64,000 bases of DNA from Lingula anatina. Taxonomy: Eukaryota; Brachiopoda; Lingulata; Lingulida; Lingulidae. Made by a program: the position numbers and the translations under genes. A model generated the notes under the pieces. It did no database searches. It saw only the letters and a program-made list of their open reading frames with translations, and was not told the origin of the DNA. Positions 47,301-59,005 of the stretch are shown piece by piece (the first letter of the stretch is position 1; each line of letters opens with the position of its first letter). The DNA is taken from contig NW_019774303.1 in NCBI RefSeq assembly GCF_001039355.2, positions 456,131 through 520,130 on the forward strand, written 5' to 3'.

Positions 47301-50300
47301 TAATTTGCAATTAATTATTTTTTATGTCAAATCTTTTTTAATCATGTAAAACCACAGATCAGTTGTGTAAGCGACCAGGGAAAGAGGGAAAGACAATCAA
47401 CACTTACTCAAACTGCCAGTTGTAGCACTGTCATCTTTTGACTGAGCTTCAACATCATCTGTCTCATTAAGCTCATCTTCAGTCCCCTGAAAACCAAATG
47501 GTCCCTTTAAATTTCATTGCAAGTAAAATAAGATGCATAATATATTAATATACTTCCTTGGCATCAAACCTTTTTCACCTAAGGAAAATGAAGCAAGATA
47601 TCCTAGATAGAAGATCATGATATTCATAAATAGTATTAATTAAAATAATTGAAAGAAGATTTGTAATAATAAAAGTTTGATTATAAAATTCATAAGTTTG
47701 TTCATTTCTACAAAATGCATCAGGTCTTTAAACTTTGTTCACAGTGGGTATCAGTCTTATCACTTATTTTATTGAATTGTATAACTTTCTTTAAGCCCAA
47801 AGCAGTAAAACTCTATAGAGTTTGCATAGGCAATATAACTACTGTAACAGTTGCATTGTTTCCACATGAAGCAAGGAATATGACCCAAACCAATGGTCCT
47901 AAATCACTAATACAAGCACTGACAACAATATAAGCTGCATAAGCAGGCATAGGTAAATGATACTTGATGATATCATGTATATTAAAAAATATATATATAT
48001 ATATATATAATAAATAAAAAAGAGTTGGTAAAAAAGGGTTAGCAGCAAATTTTCATACTTATGAAATTCAACTACAAGAAATAAATATAATAAAGAAACG
48101 GAAAAAAATATTAATGTCAGTGAATGATTTTTTAAAAATCTGACACATACACACTCTAGCACACACAGTGAAAAAGCGATGTCAATGAAATAAGCAGGTG
48201 ACACAAAATACCTGTGCAGTCTCATTGGCAGATTCCTTTAACATCTGACTGAAAGTCTGGTGTGTGAAAATTGCATTTCTACAAGTTAGTAAATTGCCAG
48301 CAAGCACTGTGATGCAATTCTATTAGTATGGAACCTTGGACCCGTTATAATTGATCCAAGATGAAACTAAGCTGAACAAGTTATTGCATTAGATATCTGT
48401 TTTAGTAATCATAGCATTATGTAAATGTTAGTATCTTAACTTCTTCATAATATCATTACAAAGAAAGTATCAATCAATGTAGGGCTACTTGTGAGTGAAG
48501 GATTTAAGTCAAATAAAATCTAGTTTGTGTGTCATTCTGTGAAAAGTAGGTTAGTTTTGTTTTTTAAAGCAAGAACAATGGCTATGTACTCACAGCTGTT
48601 TTCTGTGAAACCTCAGTCAGTTCTCTTCTTGACTGAACCTCTGCAATCTCTACAGCTCTTCTTGCGGTTACCTTGTCAAGTTCATCTAGCTCACGCTTTG
48701 AGCGCTTTTTCATTGGGAAGTTACTGACTTCATAAGAGGATATAAATGCCTGAAACAATGGGAAAATGTATTGATGTTGTTCTTTTTATCTAGGGAGATT
48801 AACAACAAAAAAGGATATCATAGTTTTTCATTAATTATAATTCAATCTAGGCATTATTAATTCTGATATCATTTTAATCAAAAAGAAAAAACAAGCTGCA
48901 ACCTGTTTGCCTGTCAAACCAATTTTGCCAGTCAGCCAGTTGACTAGATGTCTGATATCATTTAATGGTATAAGACTGGTTTCCCATGCTAAGATCGATC
49001 TAACAGGATCGATCCATCTCCAAGGGGTTTCTTGCTTAATTGCTTTGAGCTTAAGCTGCTTAGATGTCTGGCATGCCTACTGAAGCTGCTAAACAATATT
49101 TAATTAATAACCCCTTACCAGCTTCAGTTAATATGATAGGGGCTGGGAATGGTCCCTAAAATATCTGTAATATTTCTGGCTGTACTAGCCAGTCAGTCAG
49201 GTGCAGTTCTGTTGGGATTTTTATTCTTAATTTTTTTGTTTGTTTGTCTGTTGACATGACATTTCTATTTTTTTCCTTTACCTCAATGCTTCTTCCCTTG
49301 ACAACCATCTCATCCCAGCACTCTGTCTTGATGATATGGGTCACGTACCGCTTGGCCAAGTCCTCAAACTCTATCTCTTCACGGATCTGATAAAATATAA
49401 TTCAAACACACAATGATAACACCAAGTGCCAAGTGGCATAATGCATTATTATACCTTTTTGCAATTGCAGTATGCACTGAGTATTTTTGATATGAGTATT
49501 GTATTTGTGCGTTAGAAATAAAACTGTCACACTGCATATTCCATGCTGTATTTTGATTAAGGAAACAGTCAATGTAACTGCTTACCCTTGCTACTTCATT
49601 ATCTGCCTCCTGTTGCAGATGGATCTGCTCATCAATATCAAGATCAAACTCATGTCTACCAAGTTTCTCAGTATCTGGAAGACCCTCATTCTCTTGCATC
49701 ATCTTTTGAATCTAGATTTATGAAAAAAGGTAATAATTAATGTTTATTACCAAAAATTTTGGTAACCTTTTAAAAAATTAGTAGTTCATGCTGATCTCCT
49801 AGCAATATAACAGTATTATGTCTAAGGATAATCCATTTTCACAATGATACTGTATAATAAACTCACTGTTTTTCTCATGTCTTTGATTTCCAGCCTCAGT
49901 TGCTTTTTGACCTCTGCATATTCCTTGTCTTCCTCTTTGATTGACTATAAATAAAATATAAAAAGTCTTCATAAGGCAGAAATATATAAGCCAAAAATGT
50001 TAAACTTGAAGTGATATATTAATCAGATGATGAACAATATTCTGATATGAACAAGATGTATTTTTTTCTACTTTTACTTTCATATATAAAAATAAGAAAA
50101 TTAAAATTAAGATATCCATGACACTAATACCTTGTATTATGATCTCTCATACTAAATCAAATCAACAAAATCCTCTTTCTTATTTTTGGCTTGCTTTACT
50201 CAGATTTCCCTGCTATGTATAACTATATTCCCTGCTATATATATAACTACATTCTAAAAGATGCCTAACAGCTTACCATAAGCTCTTGTGCCTGTAACCA

Positions 50301-53300
50301 GGTGCTATCATGACCTGGAACTGGGGTAGGGGTGGTATAGACTTCCTCAGTTGACTGCTCCTTTTCCAGTTGTTCCTGAAGATCAATTATAGCAGGTATT
50401 ACAATCAGATGCCCATCCTACCTCAGAAATTGTCAAAAAAAAAATGCTAAATCTGGTAAACTGGTGATTAATTTAGTCAAATTATTCTCAATGACTTGCG
50501 GTAAATAAAAAATCCAGTTTAGGAGAAAAAATGAATAAACAAAACAAAACAGAAGCAAGTAACTACAAAAAAGTCACATAGTAAGAAAAACAAAATAATA
50601 GAGACATACATGTATAACACACAAATTTACCAGACAAACTATAAAACAATTCAAACAGAAAGCCTTTTTAGTAGTTCATGCTCAATTTCTAAAGGCAAAT
50701 ATCTATGTGCTATTTGTACTGAAAATGGTTTGTTACTTACTGTTTCCTCCTTAGGAGCAGTGGTGACAGGCCTTGACTCACTGGATGGTGACCACTCCTT
50801 CATACTCTGCAGCATAGCATCCTCAGTCTGCTGGGTCTGCATATTATTGGTTCTGATAGCCCTGGCTGATTCAATGGCTGATTTTGCTTTGGCCTGACCA
50901 CTTTGGGTTAGCCTAAAAGAAATTTTATCATTATACATAAGCAATGCAGTTGACAGAAAGGAGAGTAGTTGAGCAGTTGGGGTTTTCACATACCTGATGA
51001 TATTTACAACATAAGCACCAAATGTTGGTAGACATGAAAGTGTCTGGACTCTTGATGCAGTTTCAAATTTGCTTAATAGATTAATGGAATTGCTGAATAC
51101 AAATTATCATTGTAAATTGCTTCATTCTTAATTGCTTATATTCTGAAAAGCTAACATATTAATTTCAAACCATTGCAAATTTTTGTATCACAGACTTCCA
51201 AGCACACTTCGCCTGACCTTTTTACACTTATCAAAATGCCAACATTCTATCTCCCTTACCTCCACTTATAACAAGCCATAATTCCATCGTATCCCACAGT
51301 ATACAACATCTGACTGTCTCCAGAGAAAGTCATGTGCCTCACTCCACCATGCCGGTAGTCATGGGGGGACAGCTGCAGAGGGTGGTCCTGAAATCAAAAA
51401 GCACATATACATATATAAAAGAAAACCAAATGTTTACAGTGAAAACCATGATGTTGCAAAGTATTGCCATAAATGCTCCAGGATTCACAGATGATGGACA
51501 TCATTTTTCTTTGAATCTACAGAAGATAAAAAAAAAAACAAACATTATAATTAATCAGAATAATAATTCATAAATGTTTTACCTAAAATGATGCTGCATA
51601 AGTTTAAAAGGATAAAAATTTGAAATGTTGGATATGCTTGACCACAATAATTCATTTTATAAGAAAGGAGCAAATGAGACATGTAAGCAATAAACACTGT
51701 TAATTCAACAAGAATGCTTGCAGTTGCACTTACCATATCTCCGACTGTTCTTATGTAAATTTTTCCATCAGGGCCATAAGATGCCACCCATTTGTTGTGT
51801 GGTGACATAATGAGCCTTCCTCCTGGCAACTGGTGGCCTGGATATTCCCCGACATGACTCAAGACAGCCTCATCTCTCTGTTATTACAATAATATGAAGT
51901 CTTCATAATTCTATAGTTTAATAATCAACATCCACCAAAAAAAAAATGTTGATTCTTACAAAAGATGACATATGAAAATATCTGAAGTTAGTTCTGACAG
52001 AAAAAAAATCAAAGCCTTAGAAAACACATTTATCATAAAAAAACACCATGGTATATATGCATTCTTAATAACACAGTACATAAAATAAATTAGTCAAAAC
52101 CTTCACTGAGGAAATTTATTGTGTCATCCAAGCTACATACCGGTGGACGTTCTTCAGGCAGGATCATCTTGTGTATCATCTTGTTGGTCTGTGAGATAGT
52201 ATACATGACCCCACCATTAGTTATGGCTGCACCATAGGAGGGCACTGTCAAAGTCAACACCATCTTGTTGATGGCATCATCTCTAAAGTTCTTCTTCAGA
52301 CTGGCATGCGCTAATTTAAAGTCTGAAAAAAAATTATTACCCAAAATCAATGTCATGTCATGTTTGTGGAGATACTCTATAGATAATAAGTGATACTTTT
52401 AACCAGTGGTCTTTCTCATTATCCATCTAAATGTCTAATACATGTATATATATTTTAAAACTGCAAGATCTATTTAATCGTTGATAAAATTGCTATTTCT
52501 ATCAAGAGTGACAATGTATAGGAGACACAATGGTTTTTTTCCTTTCTTTTGTTTAGTATATTCATTCCATGTCTCCCATTTTTAACAAAGCAGAGATGAG
52601 CAGAATTTGAAACCACACTTACCTCTGGTCAACTTGTCAGTGATGTCAAATACAACTGCAATAGTAGCTCCCAGTCTCTTGTGTCCAGTGTTGTTGGAAG
52701 TGACGACCACCTTGATGTCTCTAGAACCCTCAGAACTGAACATGGATATACTCTGTACATCTCCTGCCACAGCTGCATAAAACATTAAAAAAGACTTTTG
52801 TAAACTATGTACAGAGCTGTACTTCTTCCTCTCTTAATTGTAATATGTTTATCTTACAGTATTAATTAAATAATTTTATGTGGGATTTAAATTTTTCTGA
52901 AACAAATCAAGTTTCTTTGATTTACCAATGTAGCCTAAAGACCAAGAATGCATAGTAAGTATGTGGCAGGTTTGCTAACACAAGTAACACACACACAAAA
53001 AAAGTAAAAAATAATTTGATTCAATAGATAAAAAGAGAACAGCATGTTATAATTGTCATAACAGTGCAAAAATAAATTAATGGTGAAAAATAAGCACAAA
53101 GGATACATTTGTTGTAGCGGTAATAAAACAGCTTACCAGTGTGCCCCACAACCTCAAAATTCTTGGAAGCTCTGCTATCAATGACAAACACATTCCCATC
53201 ATCTGATGCTGTGAAGATGAACCGACCATTTTTATCAAAGCTGAAATAAACAGAAATACAAATAAAATATTAAAAGAGCCAAAAAATATATCATACATGT

Positions 53301-56300
53301 TAAAGATGTATTATCATGTCTTCAGTAAAATATACAATCATAAAGAAAGAGGCAAAAAGCATGGTGATGCACATAAGAAGAAAACAATTCAGTCTTATAG
53401 AAACAGTAACTGTTGTAATTCAGCTTGATGCCAATTGTTGTGATTACTGATAAATGTTATTAAAAAGCAATACAGCCTTTAATCAAACCATATAAACAAA
53501 TATTTACAAAACAAATATCAATATGAATTTTCACTTACACAATGTGGTTGACTGGTCCTGTATGTATTCTATATTGGTAAACAGGCCTTGGGTTCTTTGT
53601 ATCATTAAGGTCTATGAAGAATAGGTATCCCAGCTCTGTTCCAACCACTGCCATGTGGAGCAATGGACTGCAAGCTAAACTGGTAGCCTGATATGAAATA
53701 TACAATAAGGAATTTTTCTGATGATAGGAACAGGTGACAAACATAAGCAGTGACTTCTTAATGATGTCTTCCAAATAAAAACTACATTTTATTATTTTTC
53801 TACTTTAAAAATTCAATCAAAAAGGTTATTTGGTTATTTGCTATGTCTTAATGTACTGCATAGCACTGAAATGAACTGAAAATGATTAGCACATACCATT
53901 TGTCCAATGGGAATAAAACCTTCCATCTGGGAAGTATCAACACGCCACACTTGTAATTCACCATCTTCACGCACAGACTGGAAAATGGTTTTATAATAGT
54001 CTTATCCATTTGCAACGATAATTTGGCTTCCACGTTATAGAAAGCACATAACATACACGAAATAACAATTATCAAATCAAAACTTATAATGCTAATAAAT
54101 GATAATAGGCTTTATCAGAGTATTGGTTTATTTATGTATGACATAATGTTGGATGCTCAAAATTATGCTAATTTATATGCTTTTTGAAAAAAAAAATTTA
54201 CGTAACATAAATGCTGTTTTAATTGTTTCAGTTTTTTTCCTTTTCCAAACAAATGCTGCTGTAGCTGCAAAATTCAACCACATTAAAAAGATATAAATTC
54301 TGATTTCAGTGTTTTCAAATAATTCATATAAAAAAAAAATAATTAAATAAATAAAATGGTAATTTCTCATTACCACACAGTGGTCACATCCAGCCAGGCT
54401 GTCAACTGCTACAAAGTTTCCATGGTGAATATCAAAGATCTCTTTGGTACTGCCTGGATTTTCCAAGTCATACACATGGAGAGCTCCCTGCAAAAATCAA
54501 TTGTGCGAAATGACTGAGCACATTATACCGATACTTGTTCATCAAAAATGTTATCCCTTTGCTTACTTGAATACTTAATGTTATTTCATAATGCTGAATT
54601 ATTCAAATTAACACATTTTACAAAAGCTAAATACTGAAGAATCTACATGCAAAACATTAAAATCTATTTGTATTCATTATTTATGACAACATAAATATAT
54701 TTATTGCTCACCCTTGAACTACCCAAAGCCAACTTGTTAAAGGTTGATGAGAAGCTCATAGAGGATATAGGCAGACCAACAGGTGTGGTTTCCACCACTT
54801 TTACATTATCTCCTTTAACCTCAAGTTTTCTCAGTGTACCATCCTGCAAGATATTAAAAAATAAATAAAACAAGTGTTTTAACGGCTTATTTTCACCTCC
54901 AGTAAGTCATTTGGGGTATGATATTAATTGGTAGTATTTGAGGTAAAGCTTCCTTTCAACAAAGTAAAATAATGCCTAAAATAATCACCCCTCTAGATCC
55001 ATGAAAGAGTAAAGGTCACCTAAAGTTAATATGTACTGGATATCTTTCTCCATTCCTAGTTCTTTAAATTTCAAAATACAATCAAGACTTTTTACATATT
55101 GATAAATTTCTGCAGTTATGATGATATAAAAAAATTGCAAGCAAATACTTCTGAGATAAATGATATGTCCTCAAAAAAAAGTAATAAAAATAAAAAAAAA
55201 ATAAAATAAATAAATAATATATAAATATATATAAAATAATAATTATAAAAGAAGAAGAAGAAAAAAAAGAAACCTACCAATCCTCCAGCAAACAGCCCAG
55301 TCTTGTGCAGAGCCATGGTCCTGAATGCTCCTTCTGGGACAATGTTCATCATGGCACTATTCACTGAAAGATAACAGCAATTAAATCATAATTATAGTCA
55401 GTTTCAATAGGTTTTTATAAAAAAGTAACTTAAAATAAAATACAATAAAACATACATTCTATAAATCTAAAATATGTTAATTTTTAATATTTAATTGAAA
55501 AGTAATGAGGCTTGATTCTTTAGAGAGGTGCATATGCAAATGTGTAGCATTTTTTGTCTTAATATAGGCAGACTCAGTATAGTAAATGTTAGGTATTCAG
55601 GCAACCATAGGTAGGTCAACATACAATCCATATCTGCCATGGAAACTTTTTTGGTCAGCTTCAATGAAGACTGGCTTGGTTCTCGAGATGGAGGGGCTGC
55701 AGCTTTTGGTCCAGGAGTATACATGACTTTGGCTACATGGGTTTCTCCATCAACCTGCAATACAAATATGAAACAATTAACAAACATTGTAATAAAAAAC
55801 AGATGCAACCAGTTGAAAATCTCAGTTTAGTAGGTTCATTTCAAAACTGTTTTTAAACTGACTTTCAGACCTGCAAGTTTAAAGAAGCTTTTTGCAATAA
55901 AAAAACTAAAAAATTACAATATTTTTCTTTTATAAAACAGTTCCAGTGGCACTAACCTTCAGAAGTTGTCCACCTTCACATCCAACATATAAATCCCCAA
56001 CTGGTGTCCAACAGTGACTTTTGGGGACCACCCTTGGCCTATGATCCTGTAAATCATCCCATCTCTCAGCCATTTCTCCCACCAATCCAGCTACAGCAGC
56101 CTTAGGCAGTTCCACAGTCATTTTGGTCAAACGTGTGGATGCTCTAGTAGGCATGCGGCCTTCTTCCTCTATTGTTGCCATTGAATCTTCTACTGGCAAA
56201 TTAGTTTTACTAAAAAAGTTGTTTTGTAAGTGTATGGTAACTGTATGTCTGAAAGATGCATATTTAGTGAATATACATGTCATTCATTACTTTTTTACCA

Positions 56301-58529
56301 TTATGCAATATGCAAAAGACCTTTTTGCAATGTTAAAGTTATTTAAAAAAACAGGACTGTCAAACACTGATAGATGTTGTTGCTCTGAGACTGGTCATTA
56401 TGCTTATAAGCCGAATAGACATGGTAAGCACTGCCGATGACAAAAGGAACAAGGAGAAGAAATAAATATGAAAAAATTTACCTTGGCTTCATCAAATAAT
56501 GCTCATCACTTTGTTCAACGTGGTAAAGTGTAAGAGCATTGTCTGTGGTGACACATATCTGTCTCCACTTGGCTGGGTTGATAGACACACCAGTAGGGGT
56601 GATATGTGGTAAACTTACAGTGCAAAGCTTGTTTCCCTTAATGTAATCCCTGTAATTATAAGAATATTATACTGATAAACTTGTCTCTATGTTCTCATTC
56701 ACATGTTTTAAAGCAGTGTAATGATATAGTTTATAGGCTTTAAGGGTATATGACATTTTTTATATGCAGGGGCTTCATCTTGTAGAAAATAAAATCTTGT
56801 TAAGGTAAACAAAACTGAGAAATTTAATCATTTACATATATATCTTATCCAATACAACAAGAAAATGATATCCATTAATTTTTTTTACCATACTGCAAGT
56901 TCAAATTCAGGTAAACCAGAGACAGTAGCTAGGTAATCACTAGCTGAGAAAGCAATGGCTGAATATTCCAACTGGGCACCACCTGAAAGCAAAATCATAA
57001 CTTCACTATCCATATTTAATATATAGATTTTTTATAGTTGTTTCAAAGAAGATATCNAAAACTGAAAAATTAAATGATTTACATATATATCTTATCCAAT
57101 ACAACAAGAAAATGATATCCATTAATTTTTTTACCATACTGCAAGTTCAAATTCAGGTAAACCAGAGACAGTAGCTAGGTAATCACTAGCTGAGAAAGCA
57201 ATGGCTGAATATTCCAACTGGGCACCATCTGAAAGCAAAATCATAACTTCACTATCCATATTTAATATATAGATTCTTTATAGTTGTTTCAAAGAAGATA
57301 TCACAGAAATAACAGAATCATTGCACTGCAAAATCAAAATATCTTCAGCTGCAAATTTACCATAAGATATTCCAAAACAGTCAGACCCTTTTTTAGTCAC
57401 ATTACATATAACTCCAGTATAGGTCATAAAACAAAGGAAGGACATTTACAATTCACATTTTAAAACCAAAAACTTCAACAAACTTATTCGTAAGATTCAC
57501 TATAAAGTTTCTTAATTACCTTGTAAAACAGCTTTCTGTTCCAAACCTGGAAAACTGTACACAAAAACCTTTGGTGGCAGTGACAGATCAGAGAAAGCAA
57601 ACACTTTGTTGACACTGTGAACAGCCAGGGTACCGACACCTTCTCCTGGACTGGGGAACACCATCTCCTCTCCATTTTCTTTCACAAAAGTTACATTATG
57701 GCCACAGGCAAAGCAAATGGTGCTCTTGTCTATGAAATGAGTGTTGTTGCCATCATAGCCTTTAGCCCACCTACAAAATAAAAATGAGAAAAATGAAAGT
57801 TAGGCCAACTGCAGAGCAGAAAAGTATAATATGCTGATACAATAACAATGTCTAAATCTATTATAACAAACTTGAGTTCACAGTTACTTTTTCCTTTTCT
57901 TGGAAAAAAACATGCAATCTAGTAACCTCCTTCAAATATTTTAGATAGTAGAAAATTTTATTGTAAAAATAGTTCAGGAAAAATGTAGTAATATGTACCA
58001 GCATGTATATGTACATGTACATGGTACTAACTAGTATACATGTTTTGAGTTAGATCTACAGTACTGTACATGTAGTTTCATTACATAAATAGTCATAAAA
58101 TGTATAGTACTGGTATGTGTGTCAGGTGAATCAATATTTCTCCTTTTTTTAATAATAATTAAATTAAAAAATAATCAGAGAAAATCATGAATGAAATATT
58201 ATTTGATCAATAAGAGTGGCCTTCACTTTTGCTGGCTCACACTGGTATGCAAACAAGGCAAAGGCAAACAATTGTTATGTATTGTGATGATTTATAAGAT
58301 AGTGCATTATTAAATACTGCAGTCGTATAATAATCTTAAGCATGTATCTGATTACAAGAGTACTATTAAAGGTTATATGAGGCTAAACAGAATTCAACCA
58401 TAATGGAAATGTAAAAATTGAATGCTAGACCTTACAACCTACTACGGCTTCGCTGAAAATGTGAAATGATTTCAAACCACAAACATTTTATTATACTTAC
58501 GAAAGCACGAGAGAACCTATTGACTCCAT
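41304..58529 (-). CDS. CFAP43: Cilia and flagella-associated protein 43
   Basis: Thirty-nine exons splice in frame to 1711 aa (human 1665): 58501-58529, 57520-57770, 57135-57228 or 56889-56982 (duplicate), 56482-56649, 55957-56209, 55625-55754, 55278-55363, 54712-54843, 54374-54487, 53897-53977, 53539-53687, 53137-53240, 52623-52772, 52141-52322, 51734-51877, 51260-51387, 50741-50912, 50277-50375, 49867-49944, 49586-49711, 49282-49386, 48594-48749, 48212-48256, 47408-47486, 47109-47200, 46669-46875, 46249-46419, 45592-45720, 45243-45362, 44875-44982, 44410-44585, 44033-44264, 43378-43493, 42868-43027, 42640-42713, 42399-42489, 42110-42190, 41797-41950, 41304-41473. The first 730 or so residues form WD40 propellers ([28 protein letters not shown]); most of the rest is coiled coil, ending [16 protein letters not shown] as in vertebrates. 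With CFAP44 it forms the tether/tether-head complex linking inner-arm dynein f to the doublet; human mutations cause MMAF. Confidence 0.96.
43627..43971 (+). mobile_element. TTAA-flanked MITE in a CFAP43 intron
   Basis: TTAA lies on each side (43623-43626 and 43972-43975). Ends AGGGATAATAACTC and AGTTACTATCCCT are inverted repeats. It is about 345 bp, non-coding, and the same family as 34465-34801 in reversed orientation. It carries a 20-base poly(A) run near 43841-43860. Confidence 0.85.
47988..48022. repeat. TA-rich microsatellite in a CFAP43 intron
   Basis: A run of about ten TA units followed by AATAAATAAA. Simple sequence only. Confidence 0.85.
48978..49158. mobile_element. Diverged relative of the ARMC2 intron 3 foldback MITE
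   Basis: Ends GGTTTCCCATGCTAAGATC and GGGCTGGGAATGGTCC resemble the ends of 15437-15675. Internal words GATCGATCCATCTCC, TTAATTGCT, CTTAGATGTCTGGCATGCCTA and TGAAGCTGCTAA are collinear with it. It lies in a CFAP43 intron. Confidence 0.6.
55160..55268. repeat. AT/A-rich low-complexity tract in a CFAP43 intron
   Basis: An A-rich run of AAATA and TATA-type units ending in GAAGAAGAAG, just upstream (plus sense) of exon 7. Probably slippery in length. Confidence 0.8.
56811..57056. repeat. Duplicated CFAP43 exon 3 segment, copy a
   Basis: 246 bases, from AAAACTGAGAAATTTAATC to AAAGAAGATATC, recur at 57058-57302 after a single N. It contains a full exon 3 (56889-56982, 94 nt) with both splice sites. 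The first exonic base is G, giving Gly at the exon 2/3 junction. Confidence 0.93.
57057..57057. other. Single N: assembly seam inside CFAP43
   Basis: The ambiguous base separates the two copies of the exon 3 segment exactly, repeating the pattern at 20699. Confidence 0.9.
57058..57302. repeat. Duplicated CFAP43 exon 3 segment, copy b
   Basis: Near-identical to 56811-57056. It contains exon 3 at 57135-57228, whose first exonic base is A, giving Asp at the junction. The exon is 94 nt, so using both copies would shift the frame before exon 4 (TGG-GAT-TAC continues W-D-Y only with one copy). Confidence 0.93.
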
Positions 58530-59005
58530 GTGTAATAAGGGTTCTTCCAACCTTAAAAACTAAATAAAAACATAATATGAAAGGTAAAAATTATTCGATA
58601 ACATTCACTTCTTCACTCAGACTATGAATATTGTTGCTAAGTACACAAGTTTAATCTCGGACTTGTTAGCGAGACTTTTCGAGACCATCTATCAAGCCTG
58701 CCAAGAGGATGAAATACTAACCGGATATGAATAATGATAGACAGGTAAAAATACATGCATATTTATATCTTGCGTTTATATAAAAGATAATTACAACAAT
58801 TACACTGCTCATTTATCATTTTGGACTTAAATAGTGTAACACCAAAAACAGTATAATGGCCTGTCTTGAATTTTTCATCTATTACGTCACGTTGGAAGGT
58901 GATGAAGGTCACAGTACGGCATTAGGCAACATGGCACATGGCTGTAGGTGCCACTGATTGATCTCTACGAATTATTTTAGTTTAATTGCCTAGAACTCGT
59001 TCTTT
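58530..59005. promoter_or_regulatory. Divergent CFAP43-STARD7 intergenic promoter region
   Basis: Only 476 bases separate the two start codons, so the promoters must be adjacent or shared, unless upstream non-coding exons exist. A half-CRE TACGTCA lies near 58883, and GGCAAC, a half-site of the RFX X-box, near 58925. Both motifs are short and could occur by chance. Confidence 0.55.
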
